64,000 nucleotides of DNA from positions 103,842,794 through 103,906,793 of the forward strand of contig JAIOJX010000032.1 in NCBI GenBank assembly GCA_022376925.1, written 5' to 3'. The stretch comes from Tragulus kanchil (Eukaryota; Chordata; Mammalia; Artiodactyla; Tragulidae). The translations under genes were made by a program, and so were the position numbers. Below the pieces are notes generated by a model, which worked only from the letters and a program-made list of their open reading frames with translations, was not told the DNA's origin and ran no database searches. Of the stretch, positions 44,947-56,285 are shown piece by piece (the first letter of the stretch is position 1; the number at the start of each line of letters is the position of its first letter).

Positions 44947-45374
44947 AGGATCCAGGCTCTGGGGTTTGCGGGCGGGCGGAGGCGAACGCAGATCCGCCAA
45001 TCCTGGGAAATGTGTAAAATCCTGTTCCTGAAAACCGGCCGGGTTCTCAGCGTGTCCCGGCTGGCGTGTTTCGCTAGTCACGAAACATGATCCACAGGCT
45101 GTATTTCAGGACTCTCCATCTGTTGGCGTTGGGGCGGGGGTTCAATTGAGGGAGCTCAAAGCCTGCCGCTCAGCCAGGGTCGGGGGTGGGAGGGGAAGAG
45201 GTGTGACAGCGAGTGGATCTGCTCCTCTACGAGGCTGCCGTGGACCAGGTTAGGGGCCCAGAGCCCGAGAGACGGGGTAGGGGTCCTTGGAAGGGTTCGT
45301 CAGCAGCATCGCAAATTTCTTTTCTCATTGCCTCACTCCTTTTTTAGCCTGATCTCCACCTGTTCTGTAAGCAC

Positions 45375-45490
45375 CCTGGGGTACAGGGAGGTTAAGTCTC
45401 TCATCCAAGATTTTAAAGCTGCTGAGAGGCTAAGCTGAGATTTGAACTTAAGTCTCTGGTCTCCGTCTGAGATGCTCTCTGACCCAAGCC
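45375..45490 (+). mobile_element. MIR fragment (plus)
   Basis: GTACAGGGAGGTTAAGTCTC, TCATCCAAGATTTTAAAGCT and GCTGAGATTTGAACTTAAGT match the 3' half of MIR. Confidence 0.75.
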
Positions 45491-45958
45491 TGTTTTCCTG
45501 TGTCCTGGCGGTGGTGCAGGGAGGGGTGGGAGACGCTGCCTGGGAGCGGGAGGTGGTGAGAGGAGCAGACGGGTGAGCCTTGCTCTCAGGCTCACTTTGC
45601 CGGGCGCGCTCTGGGCTGGCCCTGGCGCCCCACCCCGCTGGCCTGCCGGTGGGAGAGGAAGAACACTAAGAGGCTATTGATCCACCCTCTCCTCTGAGCG
45701 AAGGCTGCAGCGCATTCAAGCTTTTCTTTTTAAAAATGCATTAACCTGACCGTTAGCAGGCCCCTGTTTAAAAATAAACAAAAATAAGACAAGAAGCAAA
45801 ACAAATGGGAATGAGGGCAGTGCTAGAGCAAATCCTTAGAAAAACAAAAAGGGAGTTGGAGAGGGGTCCTTCTCCACGTTGGTGCCCGTTCCAGACCAGG
45901 ACTCCGTGCCCAGGTTCCGGAGCTCCGTCCGTGCTGTCTTACTTTGCTGTTGTGCGCT

Positions 45959-46012
45959 GGCAGTCTACAGTCCGTGGGCTCCCAACGAGTCAGACGCGAC
46001 TGAGCTGAAACT
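45959..46012 (+). mobile_element. Bov SINE tail fragment
   Basis: CTACAGTCCGTGGGCTCCCA and ACGAGTCAGACGCGACTGAG are the conserved end of Bov-tA/Bov-A elements. The head is absent. Confidence 0.75.
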
Positions 46013-46204
46013 GGACCATCTGCATCGCTCCTGGCGCAGTCTCTGCAGAGGAATGTCACCCAGATCCAGAGGTTCCAGGATACCTGTGGGGGTGGAGGCG
46101 GAGGTGAGCTGGAGCGTGGTAGCAGTCTATGTTTGAAATCCCGCCATGCTGGCCCCAGCCTGGGCAGTTTGGTTCCATTTTTGCCCTTGAGCCACACTGG
46201 CCTT

Positions 46205-46570
46205 CTTTCGGTTTCTCAGAAGGGCCTTTGCACATGCTATTCACTCTGCCTGCTTGCTGCCTTGGTGGAGTGTCTGTCTCTTCCCTTTCTCCCTGGGCTC
46301 TAGGCTAACACCTGCCCTCATCTTTCAGCTCTCAGCCTAAGGGGCTGTTCCTGACCTTGGTGGGTCAGGCCCCCTGTTATATACCCTTGAGTCTCCCAGT
46401 ATTTCTTGTATCTCTTACCACAAGCGTAATAAAAGATTAACTTACATTTTACAGCATTTAGTAATGAAGCTTGGGGAAAGCAGAGACTGGTCTGTCCTGT
46501 TTGCTAAGCATTCACTGCCCAGCTTGGCACCAGAAAGGGTAGTAAATCCTCATGGCATGGGTGGATGGCA
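46205..46570 (+). mobile_element. L2 LINE 3' end (part repeated at 47313-47610)
   Basis: GGGCCTTTGCACATGCTATT, CACTCTGCCTGCTTGCTG, CTGTTCCTGACCTTGG and, near the end, GCAGAGACTGGTCTGTCCTG with CACTGCCCAGCTTGGCACCA follow the order of the mammalian L2 3' region. It encodes no open reading frame of the LINE. The repeat at 47313 starts mid-element because the duplication boundary lies there. Confidence 0.75.
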
Positions 46571-48366
46571 GGTCAGGGTCTGTTCGTTTTGGGCCATCAG
46601 TATGACTTGGGTGAGGATGTAGGGCACAGCTATTGTAATCAGAATTCATGGTGATTTTCTAATGTCCCTAAAGGTATGGGCCCACTTTGAGGTCAGGATA
46701 TGGTTTCAGAGGGGAGCCCCAACCTTTGAAAGGACGGAGACTTCTGCTTATAGAGCAGTAGGTTAGGGTGCAGCGTCCCAGAGCTGGCACCCGTCAAAAG
46801 CTGCCCGTCCTCTTGGTGAGTGGGAAGCCGTGAAGACAGAAGGCACTTGGCCAAGATCACACAGCAGAGCCTGTGAAGGCTTTTACCTGGACTCTGGTTT
46901 AATTGTTAAAAGGTGATTAATCAGGAGCCAGTAGATGCCCGCACCTACTGGCGGGCATCATTTCGTTGCCCCGTGAGGTGGTGCCAGTTCGTGGAGGAGG
47001 AAATGGAGGCGGGGTGAACTCCCATTCCTGCTGCAGAACACAGCGGAGGCAGTGTTGGAACTCAGAAATGTCTCCTCAGCCCAGTGCCTCCCAGCAAGGG
47101 GCCTTGGTGACGGCCCTGGGGCTCGAGCTGGCTCTCGTGGGGACCCCCTGCCTCCTCCTAGCCACAGGAGTGGTCTCCACTTGGAGGAGCCTCTGCTGCT
47201 TCCAGCCGTCTGGGCTCGGGAGCGGATGGTTCCCAGAGACCTCCTCGTCTCCCCACCCGGCTCACCGCCTTTTCTGTGTCCTCCCTCCAGCTCTGTGTCT
47301 TTGCCTCTTACCGTCTGTCTCTTCCCTTTCTCCTGGGCTCTAGGCTAACACCTGCCCTCATCTTTCAGCTCTCAGCCTAAGGGGCTGTTCCTGACCTTGG
47401 TGGGTCAGGCCCCCTGTTATATACCCTTGAGTCTCCCAGTATTTCTTGTATCTCTTACCACAAGCGTAATAAAAGATTAACTTACATTTTACAGCATTTA
47501 GTAATGAAGCTTGGGGAAAGCAGAGACTGGTCTGTCCTGTTTGCTAAGCATTCACTGCCCAGCTTGGCACCAGAAAGGGTAGTAAATCCTCATGGCATGG
47601 GTGGATGGCAGGTCAGGGTCTGTTCGTTTTGGGCCATCAGTATGACTTGGGTGAGGATGTAGGGCACAGCTATTGTAATCAGAATTCATGGTGATTTTCT
47701 AATGTCCCTAAAGGTATGGGCCCACTTTGAGGTCAGGATATGGTTTCAGAGGGGAGCCCCAACCTTTGAAAGGACGGAGACTTCTGCTTATAGAGCAGTA
47801 GGTTAGGGTGCAGCGTCCCAGAGCTGGCACCCGTCAAAAGCTGCCCGTCCTCTTGGTGAGTGGGAAGCCGTGAAGACAGAAGGCACTTGGCCAAGATCAC
47901 ACAGCAGAGCCTGTGAAGGCTTTTACCTGGACTCTGGTTTAATTGTTAAAAGGTGATTAATCAGGAGCCAGTAGATGCCCGCACCTACTGGCGGGCATCA
48001 TTTCGTTGCCCCGTGAGGTGGTGCCAGTTCGTGGAGGAGGAAATGGAGGCGGGGTGAACTCCCATTCCTGCTGCAGAACACAGCGGAGGCAGTGTTGGAA
48101 CTCAGAAATGTCTCCTCAGCCCAGTGCCTCCCAGCAAGGGGCCTTGGTGACGGCCCTGGGGCTCGAGCTGGCTCTCGTGGGGACCCCCTGCCTCCTCCTA
48201 GCCACAGGAGTGGTCTCCACTTGGAGGAGCCTCTGCTGCTTCCAGCCGTCTGGGCTCGGGAGACGGATGGTTCCCAGAGACCTCCTCGTCTCCCCACCCG
48301 GCTCACCGCCTTTTTCTGTGTCCTCCCTCTCCAGCTCTGTGTCTTTCTCTCTCGCCTCTTACCCGT
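46272..48366 (+). repeat. Tandem direct duplication 12 (copies 46272-47311 and 47313-48366)
   Basis: The offset is 1041, then 1040 after a C-run difference (TTTCTCCCTGGG against TTTCTCCTGGG). Toward its end copy 1 is missing bases present in copy 2 (CTCCCTCCAGCTC against CTCCCTCTCCAGCTC). The last 335 bases of copy 2 are also the start of duplication 13. Confidence 0.95.
46934..46959. repeat. Perfect inverted repeat, 9-base arms (also at 47974-47999)
   Basis: GATGCCCGC and GCGGGCATC flank an eight-base loop ACCTACTG. RNA from either strand could form a stable hairpin. It lies near a MIR-like fragment, and I see no gene that would use it. The second copy exists through the duplication. Confidence 0.8.
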
Positions 48367-50225
48367 CACTGTTTTCCTGGGGATCCTGGGAAGGTTCTGA
48401 GGGTGATGAAGCAGAATTTGCACCATTCTGGGAGTAACTTTCCATCATTTGTGGCTAAAAATAAAACGTGTCCTTGCTCCTCACTGCCGGTAGGCTTTCC
48501 TTTGGGGGTTTCGCCACTCTCCTCCTTGTCCCCTCTCCCCTTTGACTCTCGGCAGGTGTGGTGACTCGCAAGTTGGGGGACGTCGGTGGGCGTTGATGCC
48601 ACTCCTGCCGCCTGAGAGCTCAGCCCCCGGGGCCTTTCCCAGGGAGCACTCAGCTTCTCTGTGGCCGCACAGCCGTGTGGTTGGCGGGCGCCCTGGCACG
48701 CAGGCTGCCCAGGGAGACCGACTCCCTCTGCAGATATTCCTCCCGCTGAAGAGCCTGGCCAGCTTTAGAGGACTTGGTTTCCGCAGCGTGCTGCTTTTTG
48801 ATATCTGGAAGGCACAGCACCAGGAGAGAGAAATTAATTTGTTCAATTAATTTTGTAAATATTGACCGAGCAGAGGTTCTGTGCCAGTCACATGTCAGGG
48901 AGCCAAGGGCTTCCCAACAACATGACACAGCCCCTTATTCAAAGGTGCTTATTCTCAGGATGGGGGTGGAAAGAGGTGAGCTTTCAGACAGAACTGGAGC
49001 AGGCTGGTGGGGGGCACAGTGTCCTGCTCCCCACACCGCCCTTCCTTCCAGAATCACTGACCTGCTGCCCTAAGAGTGGGGAGCTAAAAGCGAACCCTAC
49101 TCTGTGCCTTTCCCTTTGTTAAGGCACCTGGAGGAGGAAATGGAGGCGGGTGCTCCCATTCCTGCTGCAGAACACAGCGGAGGCAGTGTTGGAACTCAGA
49201 AATGTCTCCTCAGCCCAGTGCCTCCCAGCAAGGGGCCTTGGTGACGGCCCTGGGGCTCGAGCTGGCTCTCGTGGGGACCCCCTGCCTCCTCCTAGCCACA
49301 GGAGTGGTCTCCACTTGGAGGAGCCTCTGCTGCTTCCAGCCGTCTGGGCTCGGGAGACGGATGGTTCCCAGAGACCTCCTCGTCTCCCCACCCGGCTCAC
49401 CGCCTTTTTCTGTGTCCTCCCTCTCCAGCTCTGTGTCTTTCTCTCTCGCCTCTTACCCGTCACTGTTTTCCTGGGGATCCTGGGAAGGTTCTGAGGGTGA
49501 TGAAGCAGAATTTGCACCATTCTGGGAGTAACTTTCCATCATTTGTGGCTAAAAATAAAACGTGTCCTTGCTCCTCACTGCCGGTAGGCTTTCCTTTGGG
49601 GGTTTCGCCACTCTCCTCCTTGTCCCCTCTCCCCTTTGACTCTCGGCAGGTGTGGTGACTCGCAAGTTGGGGGACGTCGGTGGGCGTTGATGCCACTCCT
49701 GCCGCCTGAGAGCTCAGCCCCCGGGGCCTTTCCCAGGGAGCACTCAGCTTCTCTGTGGCCGCACAGCCGTGTGGTTGGCGGGCGCCCTGGCACGCAGGCT
49801 GCCCAGGGAGACCGACTCCCTCTGCAGATATTCCTCCCGCTGAAGAGCCTGGCCAGCTTTAGAGGACTTGGTTTCCGCAGCGTGCTGCTTTTTGATATCT
49901 GGAAGGCACAGCACCAGGAGAGAGAAATTAATTTGTTCAATTAATTTTGTAAATATTGACCGAGCAGAGGTTCTGTGCCAGTCACATGTCAGGGAGCCAA
50001 GGGCTTCCCAACAACATGACACAGCCCCTTATTCAAAGGTGCTTATTCTCAGGATGGGGGTGGAAAGAGGTGAGCTTTCAGACAGAACTGGAGCAGGCTG
50101 GTGGGGGGCACAGTGTCCTGCTCCCCACACCGCCCTTCCTTCCAGAATCACTGACCTGCTGCCCTAAGAGTGGGGAGCTAAAAGCGGAACCCTACTCTGT
50201 GCCTTTCCCTTTTGTTAAGGCACCT
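48032..50225 (+). repeat. Tandem direct duplication 13 (copies 48032-49128 and 49129-50225)
   Basis: The offset is 1097, then 1094 after GCGGGGTGAACTCCC against GCGGGTGCTCCC, and small run-length changes appear near the end (GCGAACCC against GCGGAACCC, CCCTTTGTT against CCCTTTTGTT). With duplication 12, the segment from 46992 to about 47308 occurs three times (again at 48032 and 49129). Differences concentrate at both ends of the units. Confidence 0.95.
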
Positions 50226-50234
50226 GCTGTTCCT

Positions 50235-50480
50235 CTCTCTGCTCGTGTTTTCTCGAGTGCTTGCTATATGCTGGGGGGACACCCAGATAGAACTTTACTT
50301 GTTTTTATTTCACTGGACTCAGTCTGCCTCTCTGATTGCTAGTGCTGTCCTTATTTTCTAGTTGGTGAAACTAAGGCCCAGAAAGGTTAATTAACTTGCC
50401 TGAGATCCCTCAGCAAAAATGTGGCAGAGCCTGGATTCAAACGTAAGAAGATTAGTTCCAGAGCTCCCTCTCTTAACTGC
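50235..50480 (+). mobile_element. MIR (plus)
   Basis: GAGTGCTTGCTATATGCTGG, GTGAAACTAAGGCCCAGAAA, GGTTAATTAACTTGCCTGAG and GAGCCTGGATTCAAACGT follow the MIR order. Duplication 14 starts inside its 3' end. Confidence 0.8.
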
Positions 50481-52651
50481 CAGCCGTGTAGACATGGCCA
50501 CACTGAGAACAGGCATCTGTGAAGCATCCACTATCTTCCCAGTGTAAAGTACCCTAAATAAGTGCTTTCTCTTCAAAAATCTTCACTATGCTTTCCATTT
50601 GGTCTTTAATGTTCCCAGTAACCCTGTGGGGTAAGAAAGCACACCCGCCTCCTCTCCACTCTAATCCAAGGTCTCTGTAGAGGGCAGTGTACTTCAGAGG
50701 CGGAATCCAGAGCCTCTGGGGGAGAGAGGGGTCCTGAAAGCATTCTGCAAACTGTGAAGTGCCCCATGAAACGAAGGGCACAGGAGAAACGGGTCCTGCG
50801 TAGGACACCAACTTGGACCACTGACCTCATGCGTCAGACTTGAGGATTTCTCACATGGTCGTCACAGCCTGGTTTCAGGTACCTGTGAAAAATTACGGTA
50901 ATTAAAATGTAATTTGGAATCCCCTATTGGTTCTCAGCAGCTGGTGCAGATGCGGGAGGCTGGGGCTGTCCGTGCTGGCGCAGGCTGAGGCTTGTGAGGT
51001 TGTCACTTCGCTCTGCCCCGTGTGTTGCTGGGTAGGGGGTGGGGCACGAGATACAGGAGCTATTTTTGCATCCGCCCCGTCCTGTTCAGCATGACTGGAG
51101 GCTTGTTGTTGGGTCCCTGTTGAGTCTCAGCCGGGAAGCGAGAACTCCCTGAGCTGCCTGGGTCTGTATGGAAATTCAAGCTCACGCCCCTTGGGTGTAT
51201 ATATATATATATATATATATATGTCTCAGGCGGGGTCCCAGTGGATGCCCGGGGGCGGTTGGGGGGGAGTTCCGAGTCACCTTCTTAAGGCTTAGACTTT
51301 CTAGGACTCCTCAGGCTTCCTCCTGGGTGGAGGGGGCAGCCTGGGTGAGAGGCCCTGGGTTCATCCATGCTCTTTATTTTTTCAACAGATGGTTTTCCAC
51401 TTTGAGGGACATGCTAGCTCTTTTTCAGGGGCTTGCAAAGTGAAGTTGAATGAAGTCTTATCTCTCAAGGGTTTTATAGTGGGGAAACCCCTCAAGGGTT
51501 TTTTAAATAGAAAATAAACATTTGCTTTAGCATATGCAAGCGGCTTATAGAAGATTAGTTCCAGAGCTCCCTCTCTTAACTGCCAGCCGTGTAGACATGG
51601 CCACACTGAGAACAGGCATCTGTGAAGCATCCACTATCTTCCCAGTGTAAAGTACCCTAAATAAGTGCTTTCTCTTCAAAAATCTTCACTATGCTTTCCA
51701 TTTGGTCTTTAATGTTCCCAGTAACCCTGTGGGGTAAGAAAGCACACCCGCCTCCTCTCCACTCTAATCCAAGGTCTCTGTAGAGGGCAGTGTACTTCAG
51801 AGGCGGAATCCAGAGCCTCTGGGGAGAGAGGGTCCTGAAAGCATTCTGCAAACTGTGAAGTGCCCCATGAAACGAAGGGCACAGGAGAAACGGGTCCTGC
51901 GTAGGACACCAACTTGGACCACTGACCTCATGCGTCAGACTTGAGGATTTCTCACATGGTCGTCACAGCCTGGTTTCAGGTACCTGTGAAAAATTACGGT
52001 AATTAAAATGTAATTTGGAATCCCCTATTGGTTCTCAGCAGCTGGTGCAGATGCGGGAGGCTGGGGCTGTCCGTGCTGGCGCAGGCTGAGGCTTGTGAGG
52101 TTGTCACTTCGCTCTGCCCCGTGTGTTGCTGGGTAGGGGGTGGGGCACGAGATACAGGAGCTATTTTTGCATCCGCCCCGTCCTGTTCAGCATGACTGGA
52201 GGCTTGTTGTTGGGTCCCTGTTGAGTCTCAGCCGGGAAGCGAGAACTCCCTGAGCTGCCTGGGTCTGTATGGAAATTCAAGCTCACGCCCCTTGGGTGTA
52301 TATATATATATATATATATATATGTCTCAGGCGGGGTCCCAGTGGATGCCCGGGGGCGGTTGGGGGGGAGTTCCGAGTCACCTTCTTAAGGCTTAGACTT
52401 TCTAGGACTCCTCAGGCTTCCTCCTGGGTGGAGGGGGCAGCCTGGGTGAGAGGCCCTGGGTTCATCCATGCTCTTTATTTTTTCAACAGATGGTTTTCCA
52501 CTTTGAGGGACATGCTAGCTCTTTTTCAGGGGCTTGCAAAGTGAAGTTGAATGAAGTCTTATCTCTCAAGGGTTTTATAGTGGGGAAACCCCTCAAGGGT
52601 TTTCTGTTTGGGGGAAATAGAAAATAAACATTTGCTTTAGCATATGCAAGC
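50446..52651 (+). repeat. Tandem direct duplication 14 (copies 50446-51541 and 51549-52651)
   Basis: The offset is 1103 at the start and changes by small indels (CTGGGGGAGAGAGGGGTCC against CTGGGGAGAGAGGGTCC). About ten bases (CTGTTTGGGGG, near 52605) are absent from copy 1 close to the joint. The TA microsatellite inside has the same length in both copies (51198-51222 and 52299-52323, 25 bases each), which argues against two independently evolving copies. Confidence 0.95.
51198..51222 (+). repeat. (TA)n microsatellite (copy at 52299-52323)
   Basis: Twelve TA units plus one T, uninterrupted, with identical length in both copies of the enclosing duplication. Confidence 0.95.
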
Positions 52652-52892
52652 CAGGCTTAGGTACCAGGCTCTGTTGGAGGTATTGGGGATCCAGTGAGGG
52701 CTGTCATGGTAAGGGGCAAAGGAACACAGTGAGGGGCTGTGGGAACACAGAAGCGGGGCATCTGGATTACACGCGTGGTCAGATGTGGCTTCCTGGGGGA
52801 GCAGGGAGTGGAAGGAGTGGACCTAGTGAGTTGGGGGGCAAACAGTTTCAAGTATATACTTGGGTTTATTTGCTGTTTGAGTTTTTTTTCTT

Positions 52893-53231
52893 TTCTAAAA
52901 GATTTAATTAATCTATTTTAATTTTTGGCTGTGCTGAGTCTCCACTGCTGGGTGCAGGCTTTCTTTAGTTGGGTGGGCAGGGCCTACTCTCTGTTGCAGT
53001 GGGCGAGCTTCTCATTGCAGTGGCTTCTCTTGTTACGGAGCACAGGCTCTAGGCAGGTGAGCTTCAGTAATTGTGGCTCTCGCGCGCTAGAGCACGGGCT
53101 CAGTAGTCATGGCACGCTGGCTTAGTTGCTCTGCGGCGGCATGCGGGATCTTCCTGGACCAGGGATTGGACTCATGTCCCCTCCATTCCCAGGAGAACTC
53201 TTAACCACTGGACCTACTAGGGACGCCCCTG
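52893..53231 (-). mobile_element. CHR-type tRNA SINE, long form (minus)
   Basis: In reverse orientation GGCTGTGCTGAGTCTCCACT, GGTGGGCAGGGCCTACTCTC, TTCTCATTGCAGTGGCTTCT, CACGGGCTCAGTAGTCATGG, CCAGGGATTGGACTCATGTC and AACCACTGGACCTACTAGGG give a full-length CHR-like element, ending at its head near 53231. T-rich sequence at 52880-52923 corresponds to the A-rich tail. Confidence 0.88.
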
Positions 53232-53249
53232 CTGTCGAGCTTTATTTGT

Positions 53250-53440
53250 ATAGTCATCCCTCAGGGTCTGTGGGGATTGGTTGCAGGACCTTCTGTAGAG
53301 ACCAGCATCCACAGGTGCTCAAGTTCCTGATGTAAAAGGGCCTGATACACAGTTGAACTTTCCATATCCTTGGATTCGACCATTCTGCATACTGCATGGA
53401 TGAGAAACCGGAGGTTCTGGAGGGCCGAGTGTATATATAT
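53250..53440 (+). mobile_element. MER2/Tigger-type DNA transposon remnant
   Basis: GTCATCCCTCAGGGTCTGTG, GGGGATTGGTTGCAGGACCT, CACAGGTGCTCAAGTTCCTG and CATATCCTTGGATTCGACCA are typical of the short Tigger-derived elements. Duplication 15 begins at 53383 inside it, so a 3' fragment reappears at 54474-54531. Confidence 0.7.
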
Positions 53441-55567
53441 ATATGTGACGTTATGGCTGGTTACAGTCGTTGTGTCTTACTCAGTTGAGGTCCTGGGATT
53501 TGATCTTTTAAACCCAAAGAACGTGCTGGTTTTGGAAAGTTTGAGGGAAAACAAAGCACTGTGTGTCAGCGAAACCCTTGTTGCTTCAGGGGTCAGAGAC
53601 TGGAGGCCAACCTCAGTGGCACAAAGCCTCCGTTGGTCTGCCTCCTCTGACCTCAGCTTGGCACTTCTTGCCCCTCTTCTCTTGAAAGAGCAGGCCAGGG
53701 TGGGTTATTGCACAGCAAAGCTCAAGGCACCCAGGTCCCCAGTCCCTGGGTCCTGGCCTGGTTGGCGCACAGGGCCTTGAGAGTGTGTGCCAGGGACGGG
53801 CAAGAGTGCCTACCTGAAGTTCCTGCTGACGGGCGTGTGGCCCTGGGGTGGGAGGGTGGCTGGCAGAGCCCACAGTTCAGACCAGCTGCGGGGTCGATTG
53901 CAAAGAAGCAGCATGCTCACCTGAGGCCGCTTCAGAGCAGGGCTCACACCTGGCGTTGGCAGAACACGTCCATTGCTCTCTGTGTGTGCTCATTCATAGA
54001 CGTCTAGCATCTCGCCTCTGCCACGCCCAGGGCGGGGTGTTGAGGAAGCCAGTGAGCTAGGTACACCCTTGCCCCTGGGTAGCTCGCAGTTCTGGGTGGT
54101 CCTCGCCCAGGTGGCCAAGGAACCTGACTCGACATGTGCCTCCTGGGACCCTTTGCACGTAGCCCGAGTGTCTGGCGTGTCCCCATCATCCTTGTGAGCA
54201 CATGCTGACACTGCAGCAAGCCAGACCCTGTCTTTGGTGTGGGATTATTTGCAGTTAGTATTCCAAATGTCAAGTTCCCCTTGACTGGAGCCGAACAGAC
54301 GAAACAAAATGGCAGGCAGATTACAAGGGACTTGAGAAGCCCTTCAGGATTTGAAAACCTTACTTTGTTGACTTTGAAAAACTGCTGCAGCGGGCTGCTC
54401 CGCAGAGCCGGGGCATCTGTCAGGTGCCCTCTAGAGCCTTCCTGGGGCTGGGAGTGCCTGGCCACTGCTGCTCTTCTGCATACTGCATGGATGAGAAACC
54501 GGAGGTTCTGGAGGGCCGAGTGTATATATATATATGTGACGTTATGGCTGGTTACAGTCGTTGTGTCTTACTCAGTTGAGGTCCTGGGATTTGATCTTTT
54601 AAACCCAAAGAACGTGCTGGTTTTGGAAAGTTTGAGGGAAAACAAAGCACTGTGTGTCAGCGAAACCCTTGTTGCTTCAGGGGTCAGAGACTGGAGGCCA
54701 ACCTCAGTGGCACAAAGCCTCCGTTGGTCTGCCTCCTCTGACCTCAGCTTGGCACTTCTTGCCCCTCTTCTCTTGAAAGAGCAGGCCAGGGTGGGTTATT
54801 GCACAGCAAAGCTCAAGGCACCCAGGTCCCCAGTCCCTGGGTCCTGGCCTGGTTGGCGCACAGGGCCTTGAGAGTGTGTGCCAGGGACGGGCAAGAGTGC
54901 CTACCTGAAGTTCCTGCTGACGGGCGTGTGGCCCTGGGGTGGGAGGGTGGCTGGCAGAGCCCACAGTTCAGACCAGCTGCGGGGTCGATTGCAAAGAAGC
55001 AGCATGCTCACCTGAGGCCGCTTCAGAGCAGGGCTCACACCTGGCGTTGGCAGAACACGTCCATTGCTCTTTGTGTGTGCTCATTCATAGACGTCTAGCA
55101 TCTCGCCTCTGCCACGCCCAGGGCGGGGTGTTGAGGAAGCCAGTGAGCTAGGTACACCCTTGCCCCTGGGTAGCTCGCAGTTCTGGGTGGTCCTCGCCCA
55201 GGTGGCCAAGGAACCTGACTCGACATGTGCCTCCTGGGACCCTTTGCACGTAGCCCGAGTGTCTGGCGTGTCCCCATCATCCTTGTGAGCACATGCTGAC
55301 ACTGCAGCAAGCCAGACCCTGTCTTTGGTGTGGGATTATTTGCAGTTAGTATTCCAAATGTCAAGTTCCCCTTGACTGGAGCCGAACAGACGAAACAAAA
55401 TGGCAGGCAGATTACAAGGGACTTGAGAAGCCCTTCAGGATTTGAAAACCTTACTTTGTTGACTTTGAAAAACTGCTGCAGCGGGCTGCTCCGCAGAGCC
55501 GGGGGCATCTGTCAGGTGCCCTCTAGAGCCTTCCTGGGGCTGGGAGTGCCTGGCCACTGCTGCTCTT
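53383..55567 (+). repeat. Tandem direct duplication 15 (copies 53383-54473 and 54474-55567)
   Basis: The offset is 1091, then 1092 near the end (a G-run: GCCGGGGCATC against GCCGGGGGCATC). A substitution GCTCTCTGTG against GCTCTTTGTG lies near 53980. The joint is immediate. The 210-codon open frame at 54239-54871 spans it and is therefore a product of the join. The last 61 bases of copy 2 are the first of duplication 16. Confidence 0.95.
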
Positions 55568-55634
55568 CCCTGCAGATAGCTTGGGGAGTCCACTGTGCTT
55601 GCTCAGGAATTGAATCTAGTCCCTTCTCCTGGGG

Positions 55635-55850
55635 CTTCCCAGGTGGTGCTAGTGGTAAAAACCTGCCTGCCAGTGCAGGAGACATAAGAGACGTGGGTTC
55701 GATTCCTGTGTTGGGAAGATCTGTTGGAGGAGAACACAGCAATCCACTCCAGTATTCTGGCCTGGAGAATCCCCATGGACCGAGGAGCCTAGCAGGTTGT
55801 AGTTGGTCCATAGGTTGACAAAGAATCAGACACCACTGAAGCGGCTTAGC
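55635..55850 (+). mobile_element. Bov-tA SINE (copy at 56679-56894)
   Basis: GGCTTCCCAGGTGGTGCTAG, AAACCTGCCTGCCAGTGCAG, the B box GTGGGTTCGATTCCTGTG, CTCCAGTATTCTGGCCTGGA and CAAAGAATCAGACACCACTG give a full-length Bov-tA. The second copy is the duplication partner and not a separate insertion. Confidence 0.93.
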
Positions 55851-56134
55851 ATACACTCACCCTTCTCCTTCGAGCAGAGGAAGGAAGGTGGGAGGTGAGC
55901 CTGAAGTCTCTGGGGTTTCAGGATGGGTTTGAATGTGAGTCCCCCAAGGTGGGCGAGGCTATGTCCGTCAGTCTCTGTTTAATGTCTACTCGTGTTTGCC
56001 TTGCCTGCTGCTAAGACTGGTAAATATAAAGGAGGAGATGGCCTGGTATATTATAGTCTCTCCCATCGAATGGTGAGAGATTTAAAAAGCTAATGCTCAC
56101 CAAAGGTGTAGAAATACTGGGCTAGAACCTGGAG

Positions 56135-56285
56135 TGTCTTTGTCTTCTTTTCATACATGTGATAGCTGAAATTCAGAGAGGTTAAGTGATCTGTGCAAAG
56201 CCACATAGGAAGTGGCAGAGCGGGAATTTGAGGAGGCTCTCTGGCTCCAGTGCCCGCACTTGTCCCATGACATCACATTGGCTCC
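56135..56285 (+). mobile_element. MIR (plus), copy at 57179-57329
   Basis: ATTCAGAGAGGTTAAGTGAT, CTGTGCAAAGCCACATAGGA and AGTGGCAGAGCGGGAATTTG match the 3' half of MIR closely. Confidence 0.8.

Larger units (their letters stand above)
44947..46204. other. Single-copy stretch with MIR and Bov fragments
   Basis: It contains the MIR at 45375-45490 and the Bov-type fragment at 45959-46012. An AT-rich patch at 45727-45805 separates them. No exon is recognised. Confidence 0.4.
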
